Origin: Vibrio bivalvicida
GTDB taxonomy: Bacteria; Pseudomonadota; Gammaproteobacteria; Enterobacterales; Vibrionaceae
Reading direction: 5' to 3'
DNA length: 64,000 nt
NCBI RefSeq assembly: GCF_001399455.2
Contig: NZ_LLEI02000075.1
Coordinates: 62,001 to 126,000 of the forward strand
Shown: one piece after another, positions 17,791-26,186 of the stretch
Position numbering within the stretch: the stretch's first letter is position 1
Layout: every line of letters begins with the position of its first letter
Notes under the pieces: generated by a model
Databases searched by the model: none
What the model was told of the DNA's origin: nothing
The model's input: the letters and a program-made list of their open reading frames with translations, nothing else
Position numbers and translations under genes: made by a program

Positions 17791-17814
17791 ATGTAACACA
17801 AAGTCTTGTTACAT
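17791..17814. promoter_or_regulatory. Candidate ScrR operator
   Basis: Inverted repeat ATGTAACA (17791-17798), 8-base spacer, TGTTACAT (17807-17814), in the 199-base gap between divergent scrB and scrR. Position 53 bases before scrR and 124 before scrB suits control of both. That ScrR is the binder is inference. Confidence 0.45.
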
Positions 17815-17866
17815 GGTGTTGGTTAATATGTAGTGGCAAGTGATTGGTAGTTTGGATGAGTATGCA

Positions 17867-18868
17867 ATGACAATTCGAGATGTAGCAAAAAGAGCAGGAG
17901 TCTCAATTGCAACTGTATCGCGAGTGTTGAATGGTAATGAGCGCGTTTCGGCAGAGGCGAAGCAAGCCGTTGAAGCAGCAATGAATGAGCTTAACTATCA
18001 GAAACCGCCAGAAAAGCGAAAGAGTCCGACTAAACTATTTGCGGTCATCGTGCGTAACATGTCTAATCCCTTTTTCTCACAGTTAGTCGATGTACTGGAA
18101 GAAGAAGCGTATAAACATGGACGCAGTTTGTTGCTATTTAATAGCCGTAATAACCTTCAGCTAGAGAAAACTTTCTTTTCTGAGTGTATCAATCATAAAG
18201 TGGATGGTGTGTTTCTTGTTCCTCGTTCTTTGAAGAAAGAGCACTTAGCACCGCTCAATGCATTGCCCTTTCCAGTGGTACTTTTAACTGCGACGTCCGA
18301 GAATACCATTAGTATAGGTACACACCACCAACATGGCGGCGAGCTAGCTGCAAAGCACTTTATCCAGCAAGGTTATCGTCGTGTAGGCTATATCGGTGCT
18401 AGCAATACGCAGTCTGATCGTTTGTTGGGCTATCGAAGTGCACTGAATCAATTGGGGATAGAGCTTGCAGAGTCGAGAGTTCTTGCACCGTACGACTTAA
18501 ATAGTTTGCATCAATTTATTGATGAGCAAATCACCTTAAGTGAACAGCCGTTGGAAGGCGTGTTTTGCTCAGACGATATTTCAGCCAGTCACCTACACAG
18601 TGCCTTGCGAGAAAAGCAAGTGAAGCAGCATGTCGATATTATCGGCTTTGATGATACTTTTATTGCTCAGTCATTAGGTTTTTCTAGCGTTAAGCAGCCA
18701 ATCAGAAAGATTGCCTTACTTGGTTTTGACATGATGATTGAAGTGATCCAACAGTCCTCTTTTCAGCAGCGCCTGGTGTTGCTTGAGCCTACACTTACGG
18801 TGCGCGATCAACCTTCGTTTAGAGTCATGCCCCGCCAGCCAGAAATCTTGCGAAATAATGAACCATAA
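17867..18868 (+). CDS. scrR: Sucrose operon repressor, LacI family
   Basis: Probable repressor of the divergent scrB-scrA-scrK operon, with a sugar or sugar phosphate as inducer. From ATG 17867 (GGATGAG upstream) it has 333 residues; the frame to 17840 adds nine non-matching residues. The N-terminal LacI helix-turn-helix MTIRDVAKRAGVSIATVSRV and hinge helix are clear, followed by a periplasmic-binding-like sensor domain with VDGVFLVPRS and IIGFDDTFIAQSL. The name rests on the neighbours. Confidence 0.88.
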   Translation: MTIRDVAKRAGVSIATVSRVLNGNERVSAEAKQAVEAAMNELNYQKPPEKRKSPTKLFAVIVRNMSNPFFSQLVDVLEEEAYKHGRSLLLFNSRNNLQLEKTFFSECINHKVDGVFLVPRSLKKEHLAPLNALPFPVVLLTATSENTISIGTHHQHGGELAAKHFIQQGYRRVGYIGASNTQSDRLLGYRSALNQLGIELAESRVLAPYDLNSLHQFIDEQITLSEQPLEGVFCSDDISASHLHSALREKQVKQHVDIIGFDDTFIAQSLGFSSVKQPIRKIALLGFDMMIEVIQQSSFQQRLVLLEPTLTVRDQPSFRVMPRQPEILRNNEP

Positions 18869-18918
18869 CGCTAAGGGCTGTGCGCCTCTTAGCGCCAATC
18901 ATTCGTTGTAATAAATGC

Positions 18919-19359
18919 TCAGTCAATTTCTTCCGGTTCGACTTCTTCTTGTAATTCGAGCAAGTTAATTGCGATAGTGACAAAATCACTGTCGGTAATG
19001 ATGCCGACCAACTGACCTTTTTCAACCACAGGTAAGCAACCCACTTTGTGTTTTTGCATGTAAACGGCGCTTTCTTTTAATCCTGCTTGTGGCGCAACTG
19101 ACATGAGGCTAGTTTTCATCACTTCATACAGCGGCGTAGTAAATGTGTAGGATTGGCTTTCGGGGAGTTTTTGCAAGCTCGACTCTTGAGCGGCAAGGAC
19201 ATCTCGCTGTGAGACGACACCGAGCAGTTTTCTATCCGCGTCGATGATAGGAACATGACGGATATCAAGTGCTTCCATCATGTTTTTGGCATCAGCGAGA
19301 TTGTGGGAGCGGAGAAGCGTATGCGGATTACGCGTCATCATGTCTTCTACCTTAATCAT
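18919..19359 (-). CDS. Tandem CBS-domain protein
   Basis: A 146-residue protein made almost entirely of two CBS domains (about 1-60 and 75-140), each ending in a strand-helix with G(V/I)(V/I)SQRDVL or GIITDSDFV. Such pairs bind adenine nucleotides and act as energy or ligand sensors; no effector domain is attached. GGAGG lies seven bases before the ATG at 19359. The C-terminal tail is acidic (EEVEPEEID). It is convergent with scrR and divergent from queA; neither neighbour indicates its role. Confidence 0.85.
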   Translation of the reverse strand: MIKVEDMMTRNPHTLLRSHNLADAKNMMEALDIRHVPIIDADRKLLGVVSQRDVLAAQESSLQKLPESQSYTFTTPLYEVMKTSLMSVAPQAGLKESAVYMQKHKVGCLPVVEKGQLVGIITDSDFVTIAINLLELQEEVEPEEID

Positions 19360-19675
19360 GGCTGCCTCCTGAGTTATTATTCTTGGCTCTTTAAATATAG
19401 TAATTTTCTGATTCAGAGTTTGAGAGCTAAACGAGTTTTTACTGCTATAACCACCACTTTTTTGCGATCAATCAACTGGTGAATCGTTCTACAACTGTAT
19501 TGATTGGCTTAACAGTTATCAGGCGCAAAAGATTACAATAATTCACATCTCTTTCCTTGCTATTGCTAGCGCGCAGAATATACTAGTCGGCTGCGAAAAA
19601 CTCGTCGTCTGTTTGTGACAGAACCAGTTCGACTTCCATCACGACAAGATAAACCACGACAAAAGATTTAGTGAC
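19360..19675. other. CBS-protein/queA divergent intergenic region
   Basis: 316 non-coding bases. It holds the candidate queA promoter at 19557-19584 and presumably the promoter of the CBS-domain gene. I see no RNA gene or strong hairpin. Confidence 0.6.
19557..19584 (+). promoter_or_regulatory. Candidate queA promoter
   Basis: -35-like TTGCTA (19557-19562), 16-base spacer, -10-like TATACT (19579-19584). This would give a leader of about 85 bases before the queA ATG. Confidence 0.45.
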
Positions 19676-20728
19676 ATGCAAGTATCAGATTTCCACTTTG
19701 ACTTACCTGATGAGCTGATTGCTCGTTACCCTCAGCCAGAACGTACAGCTAGCCGTTTGCTTCAACTCAATGGCGATAGTGGTGAGCTAAACGATGGCAC
19801 GTTTACCGATGTACTAAACCACGTGCAACCGGGCGATCTCGTGGTTTTCAATAACACTCGCGTGATTCCTGCACGAATGTTTGGGCGTAAAGAGTCTGGC
19901 GGTAAGCTTGAGGTTCTTGTTGAGCGTGTTCTTGATGAGAAGAGTATCCTAGCTCATGTTCGCTGTTCTAAGTCACCGAAGCCGGGCTCAACCATTTTTA
20001 TTGGTGAGAACGACGAGTACTCAGCGCAAATGGTTGCGCGTCATGACGCGCTGTTCGAGCTGAAATTCAATTCAGAACAAAACGTTTTGGCTGTATTGGA
20101 AGAAATTGGTCACATGCCACTTCCACCCTACATTGATCGCCCAGATGAAGATTCAGATAAAGAGCGCTATCAAACTGTTTACAATCAAAAGCCAGGTGCC
20201 GTTGCTGCGCCAACCGCAGGATTGCACTTTGATGAGCCTTTAATTGAAAAAATCAAAGAGAAAGGCGCTGAGTTGGCTTACGTGACACTTCATGTTGGGG
20301 CAGGCACTTTCCAACCGGTTAAAGTTGATAATATCAATGAGCACCACATGCACGCAGAGTATGTGGAAGTACCGCAACAAGTGGTTGAAGCGATCAATGC
20401 GGCTAAAGCGCGTGGCGGTCGAATCATTGCCGTCGGGACAACATCAGTTCGTTCTCTAGAAAGTGCAGCGCAAGATGCATTGAAAAAAGGCACTGAGCTA
20501 GCCCCTTTCTTCGGCGATACAGAAATTTTTATCTACCCAGGTTACGAATATCAGTTAGTCGATTGCTTAATCACTAACTTCCACCTGCCAGAGTCAACGT
20601 TGATTATGTTAGTGAGTGCATTCGCAGGTTATGAAAATACCATGAATGCCTACAAGCATGCTGTAGAGAATAAGTATCGCTTCTTCTCGTATGGCGACTC
20701 AATGTTTATTAAAAAGAAAACGGCATAG
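19676..20728 (+). CDS. queA: S-adenosylmethionine:tRNA ribosyltransferase-isomerase
   Basis: Penultimate step of queuosine synthesis: transfers and isomerises the ribosyl group of S-adenosylmethionine onto preQ1 in tRNA to form epoxyqueuosine. The 350-residue product (E. coli 356) begins MQVSDFHFDLPDELIARYPQ and contains AAPTAGLHFD and HVGAGTFQPV, both strongly conserved in QueA. The ATG at 19676 has only a weak ribosome-binding site. The next gene is tgt, the preceding pathway step, but 311 bases apart rather than tightly coupled. Confidence 0.97.
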   Translation: MQVSDFHFDLPDELIARYPQPERTASRLLQLNGDSGELNDGTFTDVLNHVQPGDLVVFNNTRVIPARMFGRKESGGKLEVLVERVLDEKSILAHVRCSKSPKPGSTIFIGENDEYSAQMVARHDALFELKFNSEQNVLAVLEEIGHMPLPPYIDRPDEDSDKERYQTVYNQKPGAVAAPTAGLHFDEPLIEKIKEKGAELAYVTLHVGAGTFQPVKVDNINEHHMHAEYVEVPQQVVEAINAAKARGGRIIAVGTTSVRSLESAAQDALKKGTELAPFFGDTEIFIYPGYEYQLVDCLITNFHLPESTLIMLVSAFAGYENTMNAYKHAVENKYRFFSYGDSMFIKKKTA

Positions 20729-20737
20729 GTTACTTTG

Positions 20738-20874
20738 AGAGATTCCTGATATCTTGTCCCTAGATTCGGGAATGACAAATTTTGCTATCGCAAGGCGAAC
20801 ATGTCATTCCGTTGAGTGGGGAACTCAGACTCTGTCATTCCATAGAGTGAGGAACGAACGAATAGGGAATCTCT
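20738..20874. repeat. 137-bp terminal-inverted-repeat element between queA and tgt
   Basis: Outer inverted repeats AGAGATTCC (20738-20746) and GGAATCTCT (20866-20874) bracket internal GGGAATGACA (20768-20777) and two TGTCATTCC copies (20802-20810, 20833-20841). The architecture is that of a small non-coding dispersed repeat or MITE. I recall similar GAATGACA-type repeats in Vibrio intergenic regions, but copy number cannot be checked here. Confidence 0.55.
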
Positions 20875-20919
20875 TATGTTCAGCATTGAGCTGAACGCAA
20901 ATAATTTACGAGTGCTAGC

Positions 20920-21038
20920 AGTAGGCTAGGACGCAAACCAAAAAAGTTGGTTTGTATCTCGCATGGAAGGCGACCGCTCCTTTAATGGGGATAACCCCGA
21001 AAATATCGTCAGACTGTTTCTCTGACAACCGGAGGCTT
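20920..21038 (+). other. Hairpin-rich leader of tgt
   Basis: A series of short hairpins precedes tgt: CAAACCAA (20934-20941) with TTGGTTTG (20947-20954); GGGG with CCCC (about 20987-20998); GTCAGA (21009-21014) with TCTGAC (about 21020-21025). The last ends just before the GGAGG ribosome-binding site. It may be a regulatory leader; I cannot match it to a known riboswitch class, including preQ1, by eye. Confidence 0.4.
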
Positions 21039-21039
21039 C

Positions 21040-22176
21040 GTGAAGTTAAAATTCGATCTTAAGAAAAAAGACGGTGTTGCACGCCGTGGTCAACTGACCT
21101 TTGAACGTGGCACAGTTCAAACACCAGCATTTATGCCGGTAGGTACATACGGTACTGTTAAAGGCATGACGCCTGAAGAAGTAAAAGGTACGGGTGCTGA
21201 AATTCTGCTTGGTAACACTTTCCATCTATGGCTACGCCCTGGCCAGGAAGTGATGAAAATGCACGGTGACCTGCACGATTTTATGAACTGGCATGGTCCT
21301 ATTCTTACTGATTCGGGCGGTTTTCAGGTATTCAGCCTAGGTAAGATGCGTACTATCACTGAGCAAGGTGTTCACTTCCGTAACCCGGTAAACGGTGACA
21401 AGATCTTCATGGATGCTGAAAAGTCGATGGAAATCCAAAAAGATCTAGGTTCAGACATCGTTATGATCTTCGACGAGTGTACGCCATACCCAGCGACACA
21501 CGATGAAGCGAAGAAATCGATGGAGATGTCTTTGCGCTGGGCACAGCGTTCACGCGACCATTTCGATAAGTTAGAAAACCCGAACAACCTATTTGGTATT
21601 GTTCAAGGTGGTGTTTACGAAGATCTACGTGATGTGTCGGTTAAAGGTCTAACAGAGATCGGTTTTGACGGCTACGCGGTTGGTGGTCTTGCTGTAGGTG
21701 AGCCGAAAGAAGACATGCACCGTATTCTTGAACACACGTGTCCACAACTTCCGGAAGACAAACCTCGTTACCTAATGGGTGTTGGCAAACCAGAAGATTT
21801 GGTAGAAGGTGTACGCCGTGGTATCGACATGTTCGATTGCGTAATGCCAACGCGTAACGCTCGTAATGGCCACCTATTTGTAACTGGTGGTGTGATCAAG
21901 ATCCGTAATGCGAAACATAAAACGGATACAACTCCGTTAGATCCATACTGTGACTGTTACACTTGTCAGAACTACAGCAAGTCGTACCTTCACCACTTAG
22001 AGCGTTGTAACGAAATCTTGGGTGCTCGTCTAAATACAATTCACAACCTACGTTACTACCAACGACTAATGGAAAGTATTCGTAAAGCGATTGACGAAGA
22101 TCGCTTCGATGAGTTCGTTACTGAGTTTTATGAACGCCGTGGTCGTGAAGTGCCACCGCTAGCAAAAGAACAGTAA
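21040..22176 (+). CDS. tgt: tRNA-guanine transglycosylase
   Basis: Exchanges guanine 34 for preQ1 in tRNAs with GUN anticodons. The 378-residue product (E. coli 375) has LTDSGGFQVFSL with the catalytic-site Asp, GVGKPEDLVEGV, MFDCVMPTRNARNG with the nucleophilic Asp, and the zinc-binding CDCYTC followed by a downstream His. The start is GTG at 21040, strongly supported by GGAGG six bases upstream. It follows queA and is ended by a hairpin terminator before yajC. Confidence 0.97.
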   Translation: MKLKFDLKKKDGVARRGQLTFERGTVQTPAFMPVGTYGTVKGMTPEEVKGTGAEILLGNTFHLWLRPGQEVMKMHGDLHDFMNWHGPILTDSGGFQVFSLGKMRTITEQGVHFRNPVNGDKIFMDAEKSMEIQKDLGSDIVMIFDECTPYPATHDEAKKSMEMSLRWAQRSRDHFDKLENPNNLFGIVQGGVYEDLRDVSVKGLTEIGFDGYAVGGLAVGEPKEDMHRILEHTCPQLPEDKPRYLMGVGKPEDLVEGVRRGIDMFDCVMPTRNARNGHLFVTGGVIKIRNAKHKTDTTPLDPYCDCYTCQNYSKSYLHHLERCNEILGARLNTIHNLRYYQRLMESIRKAIDEDRFDEFVTEFYERRGREVPPLAKEQ

Positions 22177-22196
22177 TTACTGGTTAAAAGAATTAG

Positions 22197-22224
22197 AGCC
22201 TTTGGCATTACGCCAGAGGCTTTT
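22197..22224 (+). terminator. Terminator between tgt and yajC
   Basis: GCCTTTGGC (22198-22206) pairs with GCCAGAGGC (22212-22220), with one G-T wobble, then TTTT. It lies 20 bases past the tgt stop, so yajC-secD-secF may be at least partly independently transcribed. Confidence 0.65.
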
Positions 22225-22349
22225 GCTAATAAAGTAGGCAAACGCAGGTTATTTTTGAGAGAGCGATCTCTATTAGTCACTCTCAGACTTGAAACTAAAA
22301 TGCGAAAGCCCAACTTGGATATTAATAAAAAATAATAGAGGACTTTTTA

Positions 22350-22679
22350 ATGTTTATTTCTCAAGCTCACGCAGCAGCAGAAGGCGCTCCAGCAGGCGGC
22401 GGTTTTGAAATGCTAATCATGCTAGGTATGTTTGCGGTGATCTTCTACTTTATGATCTACCGTCCACAAGCTAAGCGTGTAAAAGAGCACAAGGGCCTAA
22501 TGGCTTCGATGGGCAAAGGTGATGAAGTTCTAACAAGCGGTGGCCTAGTAGGTAAAATTACTAAGATCGCAGAAGAGAACGACTACATCTCTATCGAGCT
22601 GAACTCAAACAACGAAGTTGTTATCAAGAAAGATTTCGTTACTGCAGTGTTACCAAAAGGTACGCTTAAGTCTCTATAA
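22350..22679 (+). CDS. yajC: Sec translocon accessory subunit YajC
   Basis: Small inner-membrane partner of SecD-SecF in protein export. 109 residues (E. coli 110) with a single membrane span at about 20-40 (MLIMLGMFAVIFYFMIYRPQ) and the conserved RPQAKR after it, then a basic cytoplasmic domain with GDEVLTSGGLVGKI. GAGGAC precedes the ATG. First of yajC-secD-secF; 21 bases to secD. Confidence 0.97.
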   Translation: MFISQAHAAAEGAPAGGGFEMLIMLGMFAVIFYFMIYRPQAKRVKEHKGLMASMGKGDEVLTSGGLVGKITKIAEENDYISIELNSNNEVVIKKDFVTAVLPKGTLKSL

Positions 22680-22700
22680 AACAGCTAGAGGATCCTCGCT

Positions 22701-24557
22701 GTGCTAAACCGCTATCCTATATGGAAGTACCTGATGGTGGTGTTTACCATCGCTATTGCTGCATTGTATGCACTTCCAAATGTCTACGGTGAAGATCCGG
22801 CTATTCAAGTTACAGGGGCGCGTGGCGCCTCTGTAGATATGTCAACGCTGGATTCTGTCACTCAGGCTCTTGAAAAACAGGGCCTATCTCATAAATCCAT
22901 TGCTCTCGAAAATGGATCTATTCTCGTACGTTTTAACGACACTGATACACAAATCAGTGCACGCGATATTATCAATGAAGCACTTGGTAGCGATAAAATT
23001 GTTGCTCTAAACCTTGCGCCTGCAACGCCAGATTGGCTTGAGTCTATTGGTGCTGCTCCAATGAAGCTCGGTCTTGACCTGCGTGGTGGTGTTCATTTCT
23101 TAATGGAAGTGGACATGGATGCTGCAATGGAAAAACTGGTTGGGCAGCAAGAGGAAGCCTTCCGAAGTGAACTTCGTGAAGAGAAAATTCGTTACCGCGC
23201 AATTCGTCCTTCAGGCAAAGATGCGGTTGAAGTTTTACTGCGTAATGAAGAACAGTTAGCTGATGCTGAGCGCATTCTAAAGCAAAACCACCCAGATATG
23301 ATTTTTACACAATCAGACTCTGATGGTCGCTTTGCGTTAACCGCTACTTTTACTGAGCAACGCTTAACTGAAATTCGCAACTATGCTGTTGAGCAGAACA
23401 TCACTATTCTACGTAACCGTGTAAACGAACTCGGTGTTGCTGAACCACTTGTGCAACGTCAGGGTGCAAGCCGCATCGTTGTAGAGCTTCCTGGTGTTCA
23501 AGACACTGCGCGTGCGAAAGAAATTCTTGGTGCGACTGCAACGCTTGAGTTCCGTGAAGTAGACTCTAAAGCCGATCTAGCTGCGGCAGCCAATGGTCGA
23601 GCGCCAGCCGGTAGTGAAATTAAGCAAGATCGTGATGGCCGCCCTGTGGTGCTGAAAAAGCGCGTAATTCTAGGTGGTTCAAGTATTACTGATGCAAGCT
23701 CAAGTGTGGATGAATATGGCCGTCCTCAAGTTAACATCTCGCTAGATAGCGAAGGTGGCAATAAGATGTCTGCGTTCTCGAAAAAGAATATCGGTAAGCT
23801 GATGGCAACCGTGTTTGCTGAGTACAAAGACAGCGGTCGTCGCACGCCTGAGGGCAGAGTTATCTTGTCTAAGCATGAGGAAGTGATCAACCAAGCAACG
23901 ATCCAATCGGCTCTTGGTCGTAACTTCCGTATTACAGGCATTGACTCTGCGGCAGAAGCACACAACCTAGCGTTGCTACTTCGAGCAGGTGCATTGATTG
24001 CGCCTATCTCTATCGTAGAAGAGCGTACTATTGGCCCATCTATGGGTCAGCAGAACATCGATATGGGCATTCAAGCGTGTATCTTTGGTTTAGCAGCGGT
24101 CATGCTGTTCTGTCTGGTGTACTACCGTAAATTTGGTCTGTTTGCTAACTGTGCCTTGATCGCTAACATCATTCTTATTATTGGCGTGATGTCGATGATC
24201 CCTGGCGCGACGATGACGCTACCCGGTATTGCCGGTATCGTTCTGACGGTGGGTATGGCGGTCGATGCCAACGTACTTATCTTTGAGCGTATTCGTGAAG
24301 AGCTGCGTGAAGGTCGTAACCCTCAACAAGCGATTCACCAAGGCTACGCTAACGCCTTCAGTACCATTGCCGATGCCAACATCACTACGCTAATTACTGC
24401 AATCATTCTATTTGCAGTCGGTACAGGTGCGATTAAAGGCTTTGCGGTAACGCTGTCTATCGGTATCTTGACCTCAATGTTCACTGCCATCATTGGTACA
24501 CGTTGTATCGTGAACCTATTGTACGGCGGTAAACGCATTAACAAACTGTCGATCTAA
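22701..24557 (+). CDS. secD: Protein translocase subunit SecD
   Basis: Proton-motive-force-driven component that helps release exported proteins on the periplasmic side. 618 residues (E. coli 615): one N-terminal membrane span, the large periplasmic P1 region starting with MKLGLDLRGGVHFLMEVD, then five C-terminal spans including GMAVDANVLIFERIREELREG, the conserved relay motif. The start is GTG at 22701 with GAGGATCC upstream. Immediately followed by secF. Confidence 0.97.
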   Translation: MLNRYPIWKYLMVVFTIAIAALYALPNVYGEDPAIQVTGARGASVDMSTLDSVTQALEKQGLSHKSIALENGSILVRFNDTDTQISARDIINEALGSDKIVALNLAPATPDWLESIGAAPMKLGLDLRGGVHFLMEVDMDAAMEKLVGQQEEAFRSELREEKIRYRAIRPSGKDAVEVLLRNEEQLADAERILKQNHPDMIFTQSDSDGRFALTATFTEQRLTEIRNYAVEQNITILRNRVNELGVAEPLVQRQGASRIVVELPGVQDTARAKEILGATATLEFREVDSKADLAAAANGRAPAGSEIKQDRDGRPVVLKKRVILGGSSITDASSSVDEYGRPQVNISLDSEGGNKMSAFSKKNIGKLMATVFAEYKDSGRRTPEGRVILSKHEEVINQATIQSALGRNFRITGIDSAAEAHNLALLLRAGALIAPISIVEERTIGPSMGQQNIDMGIQACIFGLAAVMLFCLVYYRKFGLFANCALIANIILIIGVMSMIPGATMTLPGIAGIVLTVGMAVDANVLIFERIREELREGRNPQQAIHQGYANAFSTIADANITTLITAIILFAVGTGAIKGFAVTLSIGILTSMFTAIIGTRCIVNLLYGGKRINKLSI

Positions 24558-24566
24558 GGAAGTAAT

Positions 24567-25514
24567 ATGTTTCAGTTATTGAAAACAGAAAAAACGATCG
24601 ACTTTATGCGTTGGTCAAAGTTTGCGTTTATCTTTTCGATACTAATGATTGGTGCGTCAATCTTTACTCTATCAACCAAATGGCTGAATTGGGGTTTGGA
24701 TTTTACTGGCGGTACCTTAATCGAAGTAGGGTTCGAACAGCCCGCTAACCTTGAAGATATCCGCGGCGCTCTTGAGGCTAAAGGCTTCGGCGATGCCACT
24801 GTTCAAAACTTTGGTAGTGCACGCGATGTTATGGTGCGTTTGCGCCCACGCGATGATGTCGCGGGTGAGAAGCTAGGCAACCAAATCCTTAATGCAATCA
24901 AAGATGGCACGGGTGAAAGTGTTGAAATGCGCCGTATCGAGTTTGTTGGCCCGAATGTCGGTGATGAGCTAACAGAAGCGGGGGGGCTTGCGATCCTTGT
25001 TTCTCTAATCTGTATCCTTATCTACGTTTCGGTACGATTCGAGTGGCGTTTGGCGGCAGGTGCAGTAATGGCGCTTACCCACGACGTTATCATAACGCTA
25101 GGCATCTTCTCACTGATGCAAATTGAAGTTGATTTGACGATCGTCGCGGCGCTATTGACCGTTGTCGGTTACTCGCTCAACGATACCATTGTTGTATTCG
25201 ACCGTATCCGTGAAAACTTCCGTAAGATGCGAAAAGGTGAACCCGCAGAGATCATGAACAGCTCAATCACGCAGACTTTGAGCCGTACATTGATTACTTC
25301 GGGTACTACCTTATTCGTGGTTATTGCGTTGTTTACTCAAGGTGGCGCTTTGATTCACGGTTTTGCAACCGCACTGTTACTCGGTATTACGGTAGGTACT
25401 TACTCTTCAATCTATGTTGCTTCGGCACTGGCGTTGAAACTGGGAATTACCAAAGAACACTTAATGCCACCTCAAGTAGAAAAAGAAGGTGCAGAGTTCG
25501 ACGAGATGCCATAA
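24567..25514 (+). CDS. secF: Protein translocase subunit SecF
   Basis: Partner of SecD in the RND-like SecDF complex. 315 residues (E. coli 323) with six membrane spans, the periplasmic FTGGTLIEVGF stretch, and the conserved GYSLNDTIVVFDRIRENFRK. GGAAGTAAT precedes the ATG nine bases after secD. The unit closes with a strong terminator. Confidence 0.97.
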   Translation: MFQLLKTEKTIDFMRWSKFAFIFSILMIGASIFTLSTKWLNWGLDFTGGTLIEVGFEQPANLEDIRGALEAKGFGDATVQNFGSARDVMVRLRPRDDVAGEKLGNQILNAIKDGTGESVEMRRIEFVGPNVGDELTEAGGLAILVSLICILIYVSVRFEWRLAAGAVMALTHDVIITLGIFSLMQIEVDLTIVAALLTVVGYSLNDTIVVFDRIRENFRKMRKGEPAEIMNSSITQTLSRTLITSGTTLFVVIALFTQGGALIHGFATALLLGITVGTYSSIYVASALALKLGITKEHLMPPQVEKEGAEFDEMP

Positions 25515-25536
25515 AGCATATTGAACTCGCTATACG

Positions 25537-25561
25537 AAAGCCGCTGAATCTCAGCGGCTTT
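25537..25561 (+). terminator. Rho-independent terminator after secF
   Basis: Stem AAAGCCGCTGA (25537-25547) with TCAGCGGCTTT (25551-25561), 3-base loop, T-rich tail, 22 bases past secF. Confidence 0.85.
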
Positions 25562-25570
25562 ATTGTTTTG

Positions 25571-25618
25571 ATACCAATTAGAATAAATATCTGACCACCT
25601 ACTTATCCTGATTGGTCT
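25571..25618. repeat. Dispersed 48-bp palindromic repeat, copy A
   Basis: Begins ATACCAAT (25571-25578) and ends ATTGGTCT (25611-25618), a terminal inverted repeat with one mismatch, with internal CTGACCA and ACTTATCC. It aligns without gaps over 48 bases with copy B at 36129-36176, about 33 positions identical. It ends 11 bases before the next gene's start. Confidence 0.7.
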
Positions 25619-25629
25619 AGGGAAAACCA

Positions 25630-26151
25630 ATGAATCGTTGTTTTGTGTTTTTTATCTCTGTGCTGCTGAGTTCAACATTATGGGCGAACACGCTAGTCAT
25701 ATCAGGTGATACAGGTGATGAGTTGAAAGCGACTATACAATCATCGTGGATGCATTGTGAGGAGCAACGTTGGTGTGCTGATGAGCTGTATTACTATCGA
25801 GAGAGCTTTATTGCCGAAGCGCAAGTTACCGAGCAGAGCCTTACCGTTGAGTTGTTTGCTGAATACTCACCTCACTTACTCTCTCAATTACAGCTGCATC
25901 TGCGCCAAGATGGCTTTGAACTGCTTAGAGTAAAGATTGAAGGGGGAGAGTTTGATGTTGCCTCTGCGGTAAAAGAGTCGTCACTTGCTGAAGCTGATAA
26001 AGCGCTAATTCTGTTTCTTAATCGCTACCCCTCGAGTGCTGAACGGACACTTGATTGGCAAAGTCGAGTTTGGCATGCCCAGCTAAAAAGTGATGGCGAG
26101 CTAGTCTCGTTGACACTTACCCAGCGTCGCATTCAACCAAGTGGAAACTGA
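25630..26151 (+). CDS. Secreted protein of unknown function
   Basis: A 173-residue product with a clear signal peptide (MNRCFVFFISVLLSSTLWA, cleavage near residue 19), so probably periplasmic. AGGGAAAACC lies before the ATG. I recognise no domain. The mature part is acidic, with cysteines in the segment MHCEEQRWC (residues 41-49) that could form a disulfide. It stands alone after the secF terminator and is convergent with an orphan binding protein. Confidence 0.75.
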   Translation: MNRCFVFFISVLLSSTLWANTLVISGDTGDELKATIQSSWMHCEEQRWCADELYYYRESFIAEAQVTEQSLTVELFAEYSPHLLSQLQLHLRQDGFELLRVKIEGGEFDVASAVKESSLAEADKALILFLNRYPSSAERTLDWQSRVWHAQLKSDGELVSLTLTQRRIQPSGN

Positions 26152-26186
26152 TTTGCAAATCTGGACTTGTTTTAACAACAGTTTTC

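Noticed and set aside
20738..20874. CRISPR-like short repeats
   Set aside because: The repeats are inverted, not regularly spaced direct repeats, and no cas genes are near.
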